Below are positions 23,330 to 34,900 of a stretch of DNA of 64,000 nt, one piece after another (the first letter of the stretch is position 1; every line of letters starts with the position of its first letter). The DNA lies in contig JAULSN010000006.1 of assembly GCA_033439765.1 (NCBI GenBank), positions 62,001 to 126,000 on the forward strand. Direction: 5' to 3'. The position numbers and the translations under genes were made by a program. This DNA comes from Lasiosphaeria ovina (lineage: Eukaryota; Ascomycota; Sordariomycetes; Sordariales; Lasiosphaeriaceae). A model generated the notes under the pieces. It did not search any database and was not told where the DNA came from. It worked only from the letters and a program-made list of their open reading frames with translations.

Positions 23330-25732
23330 TCAACGGCGAGCCGCCAGTGCCCTGCCTGTAGTCCTAGTAGCTGCTGCTTTGAGGACGACGGAATTGTCGA
23401 TGTGGCCATTAGCGCCACAAAAGTCGAAACCGCTGCTTTTGACACTCATCAACTCTTCTTTGTTCATCCAGTCTACGTATCCTGTTGTCAGGCGACCGGG
23501 GTTGTTCGGGTCGGAGGGTAGTCTGTCAAAAATTGACGACGCGGTGATTTTCTCGCCTTTCCATTTCATTTTCTCAATGGCTTCGCAGACTACATTAGAG
23601 AAAGAATCCTGCGCATTCTTTTTGGTGACCTTGTCCCAGCCAACGAGCATGTTCTATTGCGCATATCCTAAATATTAGCAGGTATTCGGTCAAGACAAGA
23701 AATAATAAATGGGAGACTCGCAAAGTTGGGGCCCCTCGTGTTGGGGGGAAATTGATTGGTACCGGTAATTTGGAAAATAGGGATTGGCCACGGATTTTGA
23801 CGGCCCGTGGCGTCAGAATGGGTGTGGCAGCTCAAAACCGCCAACACTTGAGAATGAGAAGTACGTTTTCCTAGCTTTTTCGTGAGCATGTCGTGTATGT
23901 CGGAATATTGTAGCCCCTGCGAAAACCTTGGTTCGTTCGCATCTCTGTGCCTGTAGTGGGTAAATAAGTTAGAAAAGATACGGTAATCTAGGCTTGCTTG
24001 AGAAAACGCACAGAATTAGATTTAGGGGTTTCTCGTGGATGTGGTAGCGTGCCAACTCAGGAAAGGTCGCGCTGCCGTAGTACCAGAAGACGAAGGGATG
24101 ATTGTCGCCTTTGTCTTGCAGAAATATTTCAAGGTCGTCCCCAATGGCTTCCACATCCATATACCCAGGTACCATGTTATATTTTTGTACGTTAAAGTTC
24201 AGGCCTTTAAACGTTTCCACAATCGTCTCAATATCATTAGGATTAAAATTGAGATCGTTGTTTGGATTGTCCCCCGACCATGAGAAAAGCATCATGGAGC
24301 CCGCCTTATATTCAGTAAGACTCAGAGGAGGTGCTGGCTGAGTATGAGAGCTACCGTTGGAAGGAGTCGCTGTGTGCGAACTAGATATAGGCGAAATTGG
24401 GGTTTGGTTCGTGACAACCAGTGTGCGGGGCACTGGCACTTGCGGCCGGCGGTTAGGGGGCTTTGGCGGCTGTGGGGGTTCCCCCCAACTCCGATCGTCG
24501 AGGTCAGCGTTGGTACAAAAATAAATATCATCGATACATCTATAATTCAATAAGAAAGTACCGTCTTGCGATTTCATGTGTCCTTTCTGTTCAAACTTCC
24601 CCGAAACCGGATTTCGAAGGATGACATGAAAAAGGGACAATGCCGAAATCGCGGCGTCTTCCCTCTTCACTGCCTCGAAACTATTTCGGATTTTAGCACT
24701 CATAGATGGCCCCCAGCCAGCAAGTAGCTCCTATATTTGATCGCTATATATCAGCACATCGTCAGTCAAATGAAGAAGAATTAAGAGGTAAACACACTAG
24801 GTGGCGCTCTCTGCTATCCATGACCTTCCAGCCGCGTTGCATCACGGAACGCCACGGACTTCCCAACGGGTTCTCCGAGTTGCAGAGAATAGCTATAATC
24901 TTAACGGGCCAAACTGTCTTATCCGTAAGGAGATTGTGAATCTGGATATAGTCTATCCCATTCTCTTGCCCCTGGCCGGTAGCGTGCCTAGAATTTGTGA
25001 AATATCTTAGTAGGGGTGGCTAACTTGGACGCGAATGGGCGAGATGCTGGATAAGCACCGGGAACCATACAAGGTGAGATCCAGGGGACCTCCACTGGAA
25101 GGCCTGCCGCAAAATGTCGCACTGCCGTGATAATAAAAAACGAAGGGAAGAAATTTGTCTTTGCTTTTGTCTCGTACACATGACTCGACTATTGCCGCCA
25201 CTCCCGCTGCGTTTGTACCGCGCCGTTCCATCTGGTGTTCTTCTACTTCAAAGTTCAGCATGCTTCTAAACATGTCACTCATGCGCACCATTTCAGGGTC
25301 AGGCTCATTCCTCGTCCCCTTCCATGCGAGGCTAAAAGCATAGCCAGCCTTTGGGGGTGAGGGTATCCTTTCTTGACATTGGAGTGGCACGCTAGGTGGA
25401 GGTCGGTGTTGAATACGGAGTGCTGCAGTTGAGGGTGGAGGTCGCTGTGCGCTAGGTAAAGGTCGGGGTTGAACATTGAGTGGTGCAACTGGTCTTAGAA
25501 CTGGTGCAGGTGCAGGTACAATTGAGGCTGGAAGTGGCGGGAAAACTGGTATGGTCAGGGGTGACAAAATTGGCCTACGACTAGGTGTAGATGTCTGCGT
25601 AGACCCTTCTGACTGTAGTGGCTCGACAATAACTGGAATGGGAGGTGCAGTGCCCTTTGGCATTACTCTAGGTCCCCGTACTTTTCTATCGTCCTTCCCG
25701 GGGGCTTCGGAGGTCCCATGACTGGTAGACAT
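23330..25732 (-). CDS. Two-module caspase-fold-like protein (tandem pseudo-caspase)
   Basis: My model has five exons: 25732-25071, 24987-24798, 24730-24012, 23950-23722 and 23653-23330. It predicts 707 aa in one unbroken frame with introns of 83, 67, 61 and 68 bp. A Pro-rich leader (1-125) precedes module A (about 126-360). A Pro/Ser linker (365-425) follows, then module B (about 426-700). Both modules show the same order as the 21221-22405 protein. Introns 1 and 3 sit at the same module position in phase 2, and introns 2 and 4 at the same position in phase 0, so the gene arose by internal duplication. The expected catalytic His is Ser204 in A and Ser504 in B. The expected Cys is Asn256 in A (next to Cys255), while Cys565 in B is kept in S-C-H. 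The last intron uses a GC donor (23721-23720). The ATG at 25732 is the first in frame; upstream near-cognate codons were ignored. Function unknown; scaffold or decoy is inference. Confidence 0.75.
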
Positions 25733-26853
25733 GTGTGCAGACAAGTGGAACGGTGGTGACCCGACGGCAACTGTAATTAATGGCGTATAAAGAATAATTA
25801 CGTTGAGTGAGGCAGCCGGGTGGAAATTTTAAGAAGAGATGACGTTAAGGTATATATATACCTTAGCTACTGAATACAGGCTAACGCTCCCTACTCTGTC
25901 GTCCGAGCATTCATGGGGTTTTGAGTTGGCATTAACCACTTCAGCCCTTTGTCTCAGCCAGAATCTTGTTTTGCATCGCCAAAGTGTGTCAGGACGGTTT
26001 ATGAAGCCCGAAACAGACCGCAATGTTTTGCGTAATGGCGAAACGTGGCTTGCTGACTCTGTTGGCGAGATTGGGTTGAGAGTGGAGTTTTGCTCGGAAG
26101 CTGCAACTGTAAATCAATTTGTTGATCCCAGGTCCGATGTCATGAATATTGGACAAATGGATCTGCATGAGCCTGATATGTTTCGGATTTCATTCTGTCC
26201 ACCGCATCTTCCTTCAAATTCGAGGCTTTGGACGTTGCATCACCCTGGTTGGGACTCGCTGGCAAGCACTCGGAATTTAACTAAATCCAGGCTAGTGATT
26301 ACTTCGTAAGATGACACTAATTGATTGGCTCGGTGCTGATGCCTTTTGTTATGAGATGCTCGTATACGGCTAACAAAGTTCTCACATCAAGCTTTGTGTT
26401 TTGCGGCGGATGTGCTCGGGTTCCACATCACCTGTGAAACTAAATGCTGGGCACCACTCGGCTGATCCGCATATTGCTTATTTTCGTTCTTTCGCCTTTG
26501 AACTAGCAGGGAATATCTCGTTGTTCATTTGCTCATTACGAGATCCCCCACTTTTCCTTCCCTTTCCCACGATCCAGATCACAAAATTTGGTAGCTTTCA
26601 ATCCCTGAGCCTGCTAGTTCAAAGGCCAAAGGAATGAGAATAAGCAGTAACATGCAACGTCTTCAAGCGTAAATTCTCCCTCATTTCATTTCCTTCCTTA
26701 ACATACTCACCTGCGGGCTTGGCCCGCCCCTCTCTCTGACACTCTCTCACACCCCGTCCCACTCACACTCTCTTACACCAACTACCCATGCCTCGCTGAC
26801 ACCGCCGGCCCGATCGCTGGCCCGTCGTAAGCGACCGGGCCCCAAACGAGGCT
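25733..26853. other. Intergenic region; no supported gene
   Basis: This is the promoter side of the two-module gene. A 156-codon plus-strand frame at 25839-26309 has no family features and is not accepted. A snap-back inverted repeat lies at 26475-26646. Confidence 0.5.
26475..26646. repeat. Snap-back inverted repeat with 36-37-bp arms
   Basis: The left arm 26475-26510 and the reverse complement of the right arm 26610-26646 match with only a few mismatches and one indel. The inner 17 bases (GCCTTTGAACTAGCAGG) are identical. About 100 bp separate the arms. Such structures are usual for MITE-like elements or foldback repeats. No target duplication was evident. Confidence 0.6.
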
Positions 26854-27081
26854 TCAAACTGCCAACAGCCCCGGACTGGCCGGCCTCTCAAACTTTTGAG
26901 CGGTATGGACCGGGCAGCCGTCCGCAGTGCGCGCCGGACATAGGGGATCGCACACGCGCGGGTTATCTGGGTGGGTTTCGAGCCGCTTCTCGGCCCCATC
27001 GGCGGCCGCTGACACACGTGCATCCCGGTGCTTCGCGCTGGGCTTTTCTTGCGCCTGTGTGGCTGCAGCTGACAAGCCACT

Positions 27082-27118
<37 letters not shown>

Positions 27119-27330
27119 ACGCGTCCCTCTGCGGCTTTCATTGCTTCTTTCTCTTCCCGTTTCGTCTTGATCTTCTTCCGGATGGCTGCCACGATGACCG
27201 TCACCACCACGAACGGGCAACATATCACCTGCGCATATCCCGACGACGCGCAAAAGGCGCCGAAGCCGTGCGCGGGGGCTGGGATCTTCGACGCTGTCTC
27301 GTCGCGCTGGTTGAGTGGCGTGAGAGGCAT
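26854..27330 (-). CDS. Small single-pass membrane protein, hypothetical
   Basis: The frame starts at ATG 27330, ignoring a TTG further upstream, and encodes 158 aa without introns. A hydrophobic stretch at about 32-49 (Q-V-I-C-C-P-F-V-V-V-T-V-I-V-A-A-I) is followed at once by a strongly basic segment (R-K-K-I-K-T-K-R), a typical membrane-stop arrangement with a cytosolic tail. A run of Asn-Gly dipeptides follows, encoded by a CCGTTG hexanucleotide repeat near 27082-27120. The C-terminal part is polar with four Cys (C-D-P-L-C and others). I do not recognise the family. Codon use is like its neighbours, and the long GC-rich frame with a membrane segment supports a real gene. Confidence 0.55.
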
Positions 27331-27876
27331 TTTGGCGGGTGCTGCAGTGATGTTCAATTTAGTGTGACGATTCGCAAGTTTGAAGGTGAGTGGGAAATTG
27401 ATTCAGGCGATGTTCTGTGAAATTTGACGTCTTTTCGACGTTCATCCTTCCAGATATCGTAGGTGGCAATTGCTGTCATCGGATGTTGAGGTCATGAACT
27501 CTGACGTCAGACTACAGCGGCGAGTTGCAGAGATGTCGGCTGCGTTACCACACGTTCAGGTTTTGGGGTTTGCTGATTGCCTCCTCTTTGTGTAACGTCG
27601 CAATTAAATCCCAATGGTGCGAGACAATCCCAGAGGGGTAGTTAAGGAGAGTCTTCTGAGAATTGGCTCAGAATCAGCAATCGCGTTTTGAGTGTCAAAA
27701 GTCAAAAACAAAATCAGAAATTGATGAGCGGGGAGAGTTCGATTATCAAACAATGGCGCCGAGGCTGGGGTATATAACACACAACCAGAATACAACAAGG
27801 CGAATAAGAGGAGAAAGAGTAACGCATGCAGCGACACAACGCAACAGAAACTACAACACATCCCACCAACCTCCAC
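27331..27876. other. Intergenic region, nothing recognised
   Basis: These 546 bases lie between two leftward genes and form the upstream region of the small membrane protein and the downstream region of the alpha/beta hydrolase. No gene or repeat was supported. Confidence 0.5.
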
Positions 27877-28995
27877 CTACGCGCCCCTCCCGCCGTCTTC
27901 CACCTTATCCTCCTCACCAGAAGGCACCAGCTCCGCCAGGACCCGGTCAAAATAGTGGCCAACCGCGACGTGGCCGGCCCCAGGAAACTCAACCAGCGTC
28001 GCAGTCGGCAGGCGGCGCGCGAGGCCGCGGATGAGCTGCACAGGCGCGCGCGCATCATCAGCGCCGTGCCAGATGTAGAGCGGGCGGTGGTCGACGTCTT
28101 GGAGAGAAATTCCCCAGTCCTCGTTCAGCAGACGCGCCTCCTGCACGGCGGCGCCGGAGCCCTGCGCGAAGCCGTCAAACGCCATGCGCACCAGCGCCGC
28201 GCGCCTCTCGGGCGTTGGTAGATGTGCATCATCATCATCATCAACTATTTCTGCTCCCAACAGCGGTTGACCCTCACCCTCTTCCTGTCGCTTCTCCGCC
28301 AGCTCCTTCTCGCGCCGCTGCTGTGTCGCCTTCTCCAATAATCCATCAATCCACCTCGCCACCGGTCCCGTCGCAACAACCCACCTCGTCAACCCAATCA
28401 ACCCATTCAACAAAACCCGCGTTAATGCCGGAAAGTACCGCGCAGCGGCATACCCAAACCGCGTGACTCGTGGCAGCTGTCCCCAAGTCTCCGTGTCCGG
28501 CGGCGGCGCCGACGCCAGCAGCCCCACACCAGCGAGCATGCCGCGCAGGGGCGCCGCGGCCGCGCACGCGAGGGCATACGGCCCGCCGCCGGACACGCCG
28601 AGCACGGCGAAGCGCGGCAGGTTTTTGGTGTGGGCGAACGCGGCGACGTCGGCGGGCCAGTCGGCGATGCGGCGGCCCGGCTGCGGCGACGACAATCCAA
28701 AACCCGGGCGGTCGAGCGCCAGTAGGCGCAGGCCGCGGCGGCGTGCGAGCGCGTCCAGCGCGTACGCTTCGAGGCGCGAGGTTGGATAGCCGTGCAGGTA
28801 TATTATGGGTGTGCCGGAGGCGGTGCCGTACTCGGCGAAGCCTAGCGTGCGGCCGTCGGGGAGGAGAATGGTTTGGCTGTCGTGGGTTGGTGGGGGTGGT
28901 GGTGCCATGGTGTGGGTGTGGGTGCTGCTGGCAAGCTGTGCTGGCGCGGGCGGTCGCGACAGGATTCGCTGTGCGGCTTTGGATGCGTGAGACAT
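27877..28995 (-). CDS. Alpha/beta hydrolase fold protein
   Basis: From ATG 28995 the frame encodes 372 aa without introns. The start is the first in-frame ATG; the frame is open further upstream but without ATG, and an inner ATG at residue 30 is an alternative. Oxyanion-hole motif H-G-Y-P is at 69-72. The nucleophile elbow G-V-S-G-G places Ser135 as catalytic. The acid is probably Asp313 or Asp314 in W-H-G-A-D-D, and the base is His342 in G-A-G-H. Between residues 190 and 270 is a cap-like insertion that includes a charged run with five Asp. All catalytic residues are present, so an active hydrolase or esterase is likely, but the substrate cannot be told. The N-terminal 30 residues are basic, Ala- and Ser-rich, and might target mitochondria; this is tentative. 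Confidence 0.85.
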   Translation of the reverse strand: MSHASKAAQRILSRPPAPAQLASSTHTHTMAPPPPPTHDSQTILLPDGRTLGFAEYGTASGTPIIYLHGYPTSRLEAYALDALARRRGLRLLALDRPGFGLSSPQPGRRIADWPADVAAFAHTKNLPRFAVLGVSGGGPYALACAAAAPLRGMLAGVGLLASAPPPDTETWGQLPRVTRFGYAAARYFPALTRVLLNGLIGLTRWVVATGPVARWIDGLLEKATQQRREKELAEKRQEEGEGQPLLGAEIVDDDDDAHLPTPERRAALVRMAFDGFAQGSGAAVQEARLLNEDWGISLQDVDHRPLYIWHGADDARAPVQLIRGLARRLPTATLVEFPGAGHVAVGHYFDRVLAELVPSGEEDKVEDGGRGA

Positions 28996-31979
28996 TGTTG
29001 GGATGAGCTGTTTGGTAGTGACTCGGAGAGTCACGAGAGAGGGGTTTGGGATTGGATTTTGTTGTGTCTTGGCATGCCGCAATTCGGCGGGTTTCGGGTT
29101 CGGATAATTGCATATTTTTTCCAGGGGGGCTTTATCCCGGACAGAAACACAGTCTCGTATTGGTGGGGGCTTGATTGCTCCTTGTCTTGGTGGGCACACA
29201 TTTTGGTCGATACATTCTCGGAGTCAAGTCGCCGTCAAATGGTACCATGGTGATACGGCTAATTTGATCTGATTCAACCTGGATTGCAACTGCAGCTCTT
29301 TATCCTCCTGCGCCTAGTCTATCAACACCGGTCTGGCAGTCTGGCACTCAGTTATCCTCGGCGTCCGCTTCCTCTTCGCCCCTCTGAGCTCGTCGGGATG
29401 TGTGTCAGAACCCTCATCGGAACCCGTGTGGACCTCCGGGTTAACCATGTCGACAGGGTCATCGATCTAAGCTCATACTCGTAACAAATACACCCATCCG
29501 CAGACAACGGGATTTGACCCTTGGCATAACCGGCGCGTGAGCTTCCGACGTAGACAAACACGGACATAGTTGACGCCCCTCTTCCTCCTACGCAAGGCTG
29601 TGCTGGCTCGTCCTCAAACGTGAACAAAGAAGTCATATTTTAGTCCAGCCGCAGACGAGCCTGATTGAGTGAGCTTGGGAACCTACAACAAAGTGCAGCT
29701 CGACGGTCTGTTTCGACCAGCCACCTGAGAGGACTGATGGAAGTACCACCAGCCAGCCAATCAGTGACAGCTCACCGAGGCGCCCCAAGCATACAGTAAA
29801 TATTTGAAGATGACCGGCGGCGGTTATGTCTCACTCTCCTCGGTCCTGGTTTCCAGAGGAAGTGCCGCTGCTGGTTGGTTTACATGCTCGCAGGGGGGAG
29901 TCGAGTGGCTCCTGAAGCTGTAAGCCAAAGGGACTGTGGCCTGACCCTGCACTCAGGCGGTTCAAGGTCTTCTTCATCCACTTACGGCCAGCGAACGAGC
30001 ATCAGACACTCGGACTACCGTTCGTTGAGCCCCTAGATATATAAACACGGCGCGCCGCCAGACTAAGGCCAGCTTCTCCCAAACCAGATCGGACTCGCCC
30101 CATATCATCGGGATTGGACATTGGCTCTTCGCGCCGCCACAAATATTTCGACCAACATCCCGCGGGTTGAGATCGCCGCAAGCCACCATCATGTGAGAGC
30201 AAAGGGGGGAATGTCATGCTAATAAAAGGTCCCGTGATTTATCTAACAGGTGCTCCTTCATGGAATTTTCGTACGCCGCCAACATTGTCGGCGGCACATG
30301 CGCGGGTCGAGTTGTGCAAAAGACCAAACAAGATTGCGGCCGTAAGAATTGCCCGGATCCGGCCGCCTATGAAGAAGCCGCCCCCAAGGTTCCCGTCGGC
30401 GGCAACGACAAGGATGCCAAGTAGCCGACGACCTGCGAGAATGGCCGAACCTCGTCACGCTGATGCTCATTGTCTGACGCCACTGAGCCCGACCATCTTC
30501 GTCCGTCCTTGATTTCGAACACAGTATTGGGAAAAGACGAAGGCCTGTTGGGATTGGAACGAGATCCAGCAACGTGGTGGGAAGATGCTTGTTCCATCGG
30601 TCCTGGTCCTGCAGAGGGGAGTTTCGCGTGTTAATTGGCTCGTCATCGTGAAAACGTTGCATATTATTCCGTGTGCTGTTGGAGTGACTTCCGCAAGTTA
30701 GAAATATCACAAAACTGAAGTGTGAATGTTATATTCTCAGCCATTGCCTCGCACACCTGAGCCCCTGTTCAGTTTGCTGTGGTTCGCTCGCATTGTGTGT
30801 GATTGGCGGGGCTCCGGGGGTCGGCTTTGGCGACAACGTCTCGTAGATTCCTCTGACCGCAGTGACCACCCCCAGCTCGCGAATGCAAGCTCGGTCTTGT
30901 AGGCTATCTAGTAAGTTGTTTATGTGCGTGTAAATAGGTAAAACAATACAGACCGGAGTGATCAAGAGAAGAGAATGAAAGACAAGGTCAAGAAACTCAC
31001 AAACGCCTCCAACAGAATCCCGCATCGGCAAGCACAAGTCCCTGCAAGTGCACATCTCACCGCAAACAGGCGAGATGCTTAGCAACACCATAGCTGAGGA
31101 GAACGTCGTTACGTTCCTACCAGCGTCGCAGTCGGTCCCAGAGCCCGTCGAGCGGCCCATAGCCGTCCGAAACCCGGTGACGGGCGTGTTGGCAAGACCA
31201 AGGATCCGGCGTCGGTGCGCCTGCCGATCGTCGCGGGCTGCGCGCAACGGGTGCGCCGCGTGTTGGCGGCACTGTCACGCGTGACGCTCGACAGCCTCAT
31301 GTCATTATATCATTATTGCGTCGGTGCTGGCGCCGGCCGACTCAAATGTCATGTCATCCACTTCCGGTATATCCACACCCCTAGTGAGTGCCCTCCAACC
31401 CCTCCGCGACGTGAAGTTGTGTGCGGGCGAAGTGCTTGGCGTTGGGGGTTTGAAGTGTAATGCCGAAAGGGGATTTGTGGGGCATGCCGGGGAAGTTGCC
31501 GGAGTGTGGACTTGGACCAGGCGCGCACAGGACACAAGACGGCCCTGGTCATGGGTGTTTTGACCCACGCTGCCGGGACAAGGATTCTGTTCCCAATTGG
31601 GCTAGACTTGGGACCTGGGTCCTCTTGAGGTCTACTCGAGTACACCTCCTCCGGGATAATAAATCCCACCCGACCAGGGGCCCGCCCACTGTTGGAAATT
31701 TCTAGATACATTGCCCTGACCACAAACAGAAAGACCCCTGACAGCTGGGATTGATTACCCCGGAATAGGTGTACTGGCGCAACTCCACGAAGAAACAAAA
31801 CTCAGTCCATCACGTCGCGTTGGCTTTCCGCGATCCTGACGCGTCAACCCATCAACTTCTCCAACCCGTCATCTTGAGAAAACTTGGAGGAACAAACCTC
31901 CTTCCGCCCGCCCCGCTTTATCAGTTCTAACTTCTAGACATTGTCTTTCCATTTTAAGAATTTCATAGGACATTGACCA
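28996..31979. other. Long intergenic region, no supported gene
   Basis: About 3 kb separate the divergent hydrolase and oxygenase genes. Several open frames exist on both strands (for example 30258-30710 and 30729-31247 on the minus strand) but none shows family features. The minus-strand stretch near 30980 contains a good donor (GTGAGT) and could be part of a spliced transcript, but I could not build a convincing model. Confidence 0.5.
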
Positions 31980-34900
31980 ATGACCAGCATGGCTGCGCCC
32001 GCGCCCGCACCTCGCGACCAGGCAGCAGCCGATGTCTATACTGAGCTCTCGCAGGCGCTCGACTCTGTCCAGGCAGCCGGCACCTTTGCTGCCTTTACTA
32101 AGATCAAGGAGGCAAATATCAAGCCCTTCTTCGTTCAAGATGTCGGCCCGGTTGGCTTCCCGCTCCAGGAATCCACGGCGCGTCAATTGATTGAGAAGGC
32201 GCGCCAAGCTCCCTACGGCAAGGGCAGCGAGACCTTTGTTGATACGTCGGTCCGCAATACCTGGGAGCTGGATGCCTCTCAGCTCGACCACATGGTCCCC
32301 CAGTGGACTCCGACCGTTGATGATGCCTGCAAGTGGGCCGCCAAGCAGCTGGGCATAACGGTCCCCATCACGGCCCAGCTGTACAAGATGTTGATCTACG
32401 AGGAGGGAGCCATGTTCAAGGCCCATACCGAGTGGGTACCATCAACAGCCCCGCGATTTGACTGGACTGACACTTACTTGCGAACAGCACCGAAAAGGTT
32501 CCTGGCATGTTTGGCACCCTCGTCATCTGCCTCCCGTCAGAACACCAAGGCGGCGACCTCGTCCTCAAGCATCGCGATGTCACCAAGATCTTTAAAACTT
32601 CGGAGACTCAGCCTTCGATGGCCTGCTGGTACTCGGATGTTTCCCACGAGGTGCTGCCCGTCACCTCCGGCCGGCGCTGGGTCCTGACCTACAATCTCGC
32701 CATCTCGCATCCTCTCCACAACCGGCCCTGCGCCGCGCTCAACGCTCCGGGACACGACAAGGTCGGAAAAGCCTTGGCTGCGTGGTTAGACCTTCGGAGC
32801 CGCGAAGGCGACGGTGCCCACCCCGGCCACCTGTACTATCTGCTCGACCACACGTATACAGAGGCCAACATCTCGCTCAACGCGCTGAAAGGCGCCGATC
32901 GTTCCCGGATGCAATGTCTAAACGACGTGTGCAGTGATCACAACGCTACTCTACTTCTTGGCGTGCTGGAGAAGGAGGAATTCGGAGGTTGCGCGGAAGT
33001 CTATGATGACTGCTACGATGGTCGCTGGGGGGGCCGGCGGGGTTACTTCGGCGATAGTGGCGAGGATGAGGATGGTGAGGACGAGGATGATGACGACAAT
33101 GGGGGCGAAGATTCCGATTGGCATCCATTTGTGGATATTATCGAGACCGACGTGAGCATCAAGAAGCTCGTCAACCCCGAAGGACGTACTCTGCGAACCG
33201 ACTTGAAAATCGACACGGCTGAGCTCGAAGAGAACCTCATCCAGGATTATGCCGACCCGTTCGAGACGGCGGATCATGGCGAGAGGGACTATTCGGGTTT
33301 CACGGGCAATGAGGTATGCACTATCCATAACGCTCTTTGTACTAAACTGACATTGTCGTGTGCCCTAGGGAGTGTCTGCCCGGCATTGGTACCGGGTGAC
33401 GGTTCGTGGCCCTTCTTGTTCTTGTTGTACCTTGGCTGGGAGCTCCGCTTACCATTAACTTGTGATAAATAGATCGCCGTAATTGTAGCTAACGATGCTG
33501 TGGACGAATTTCTGACAAAGGCTGTCACGAGAGCCGATGCGCAAGACCTCTTGCCCCAATACCTTCCGCGGTGCTCAGACCCGAGGAATCGCGCTTCGGT
33601 CATGAAGACGGTGCAATACCTTGCCCAACGTGCTTGGTCGTCGGCAAGCTCCACTAGTGCCGCAGAGAACTATATGTACGACCCCGAGCCGAAGTTCAGC
33701 ATGGAAGTTGCTTTGCAATTTCTGGAAACTGTCTTGCTCTACCAGCAGTACGAGCTATTTAGCAAGGCCCTGGGTTGGTTCGGAACCCGAGTGGGGACCC
33801 CGCTGTTTGCGCTGGTCAAGACGGCCGCAGGTGAGGAATCGTTTGACTTCACCAAAGTGGAAGACAGGTACGTGCTTTGTCATGGAGAGCTGGCTTCTTG
33901 CTGACACTTCCCAGTCTCCTCCAGAACTTGTCCATTCGTTCGCTGGCTGCCCGTCCAGCGCTCTTGTCATCGCTCGTGTCTTTGAATAGAGATGACCGTA
34001 GTCTTCATATCAGGGGTTGGGCGGCCAACAAAGCTGTTCCTGCCGCCATAGACGATTGCTTGCGTTTACAAAAGGTGACTGAGGCTGATGGGAGCGCATT
34101 GGCCACCATGGTCGAAGAGTACCATGACCTTCACTATCTGAGTACAAAGTAAGACAAACAACCCTTGGAGCAGTACACAGTATGCTGACTGTGATGCGCA
34201 GGTTGATTCCTGCCATTGAGAAACGGGCTACTCTGACCCCCTTTGCGTTGGCTGCTCTCTTGAAATGTATCTCTTTCACTGAAAGGGGTGCCGATCAGAT
34301 GCCTGTCCACACCGCCGTTCTTGAGCTTTGCAAGCCATTGCTGAAGTCTGTCATCGATTCCATGGACGTTGGCACTTTGCGTAGCAAGAACGGTGTAGCG
34401 CAAACGGCCACCGCTACGAAGGTCCAGAGATACGGCTACTACCAGACATATGGTCATGGCCGCGAGGAGCCCCAGGCTCTCGAGTTCTTTATTAGCCCCA
34501 GTCTGCTGGCCGAATGCGTTTCCCGATGTATCCTGCTCGACTGGGATGAATCGTCAATGCTTCTGTGCCGCAGGGTCGTCGACAGAGCCGGCCTCATCCC
34601 TGTGCCTGAGTTCCGTCACCTCTGGATCCCCTTCATTCACCGCTTGATGTCCACCCTTGACGAAAACCGGGTGCCACTTTTGACTCCCTGCTACCAGGAA
34701 GTCGCTTGTGCCATTCTAGAGCTATACCTGGATGTGGCGGTTGGAAAGGAGCCCAGCGGCGAAGTCAACTACAGACAGAGCCCCATTAACCCGAATTGCT
34801 ATTGCACCGACTGCCCTGCTATGGATCGGTTCCTCGCGTCGAACCAGCGCGAGTGGCAGTTCCCAGCAGCCGAGAAGCGCCGGCGGCACATTCAAAGCGT

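Noticed and set aside
25839..26309. 156-codon open frame upstream of the two-module pseudo-caspase gene
   Set aside because: No domain, signal or membrane feature, and composition like intergenic DNA. It lies in the probable promoter region of the minus-strand gene.
28346..29113. Long minus- and plus-strand frames over the alpha/beta hydrolase
   Set aside because: Low-complexity Arg/Pro/Ala translations in the wrong frames of a GC-rich gene that has complete catalytic motifs.
30247..30470. Minus-strand Gly-rich hydrophobic reading without ATG
   Set aside because: No start codon or convincing splice partner.
30729..31247. 172-codon minus-strand frame with several Cys and a possible GTGAGT intron
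   Set aside because: No recognisable family, and spliced versions give no better protein. Kept only as a weak possibility.
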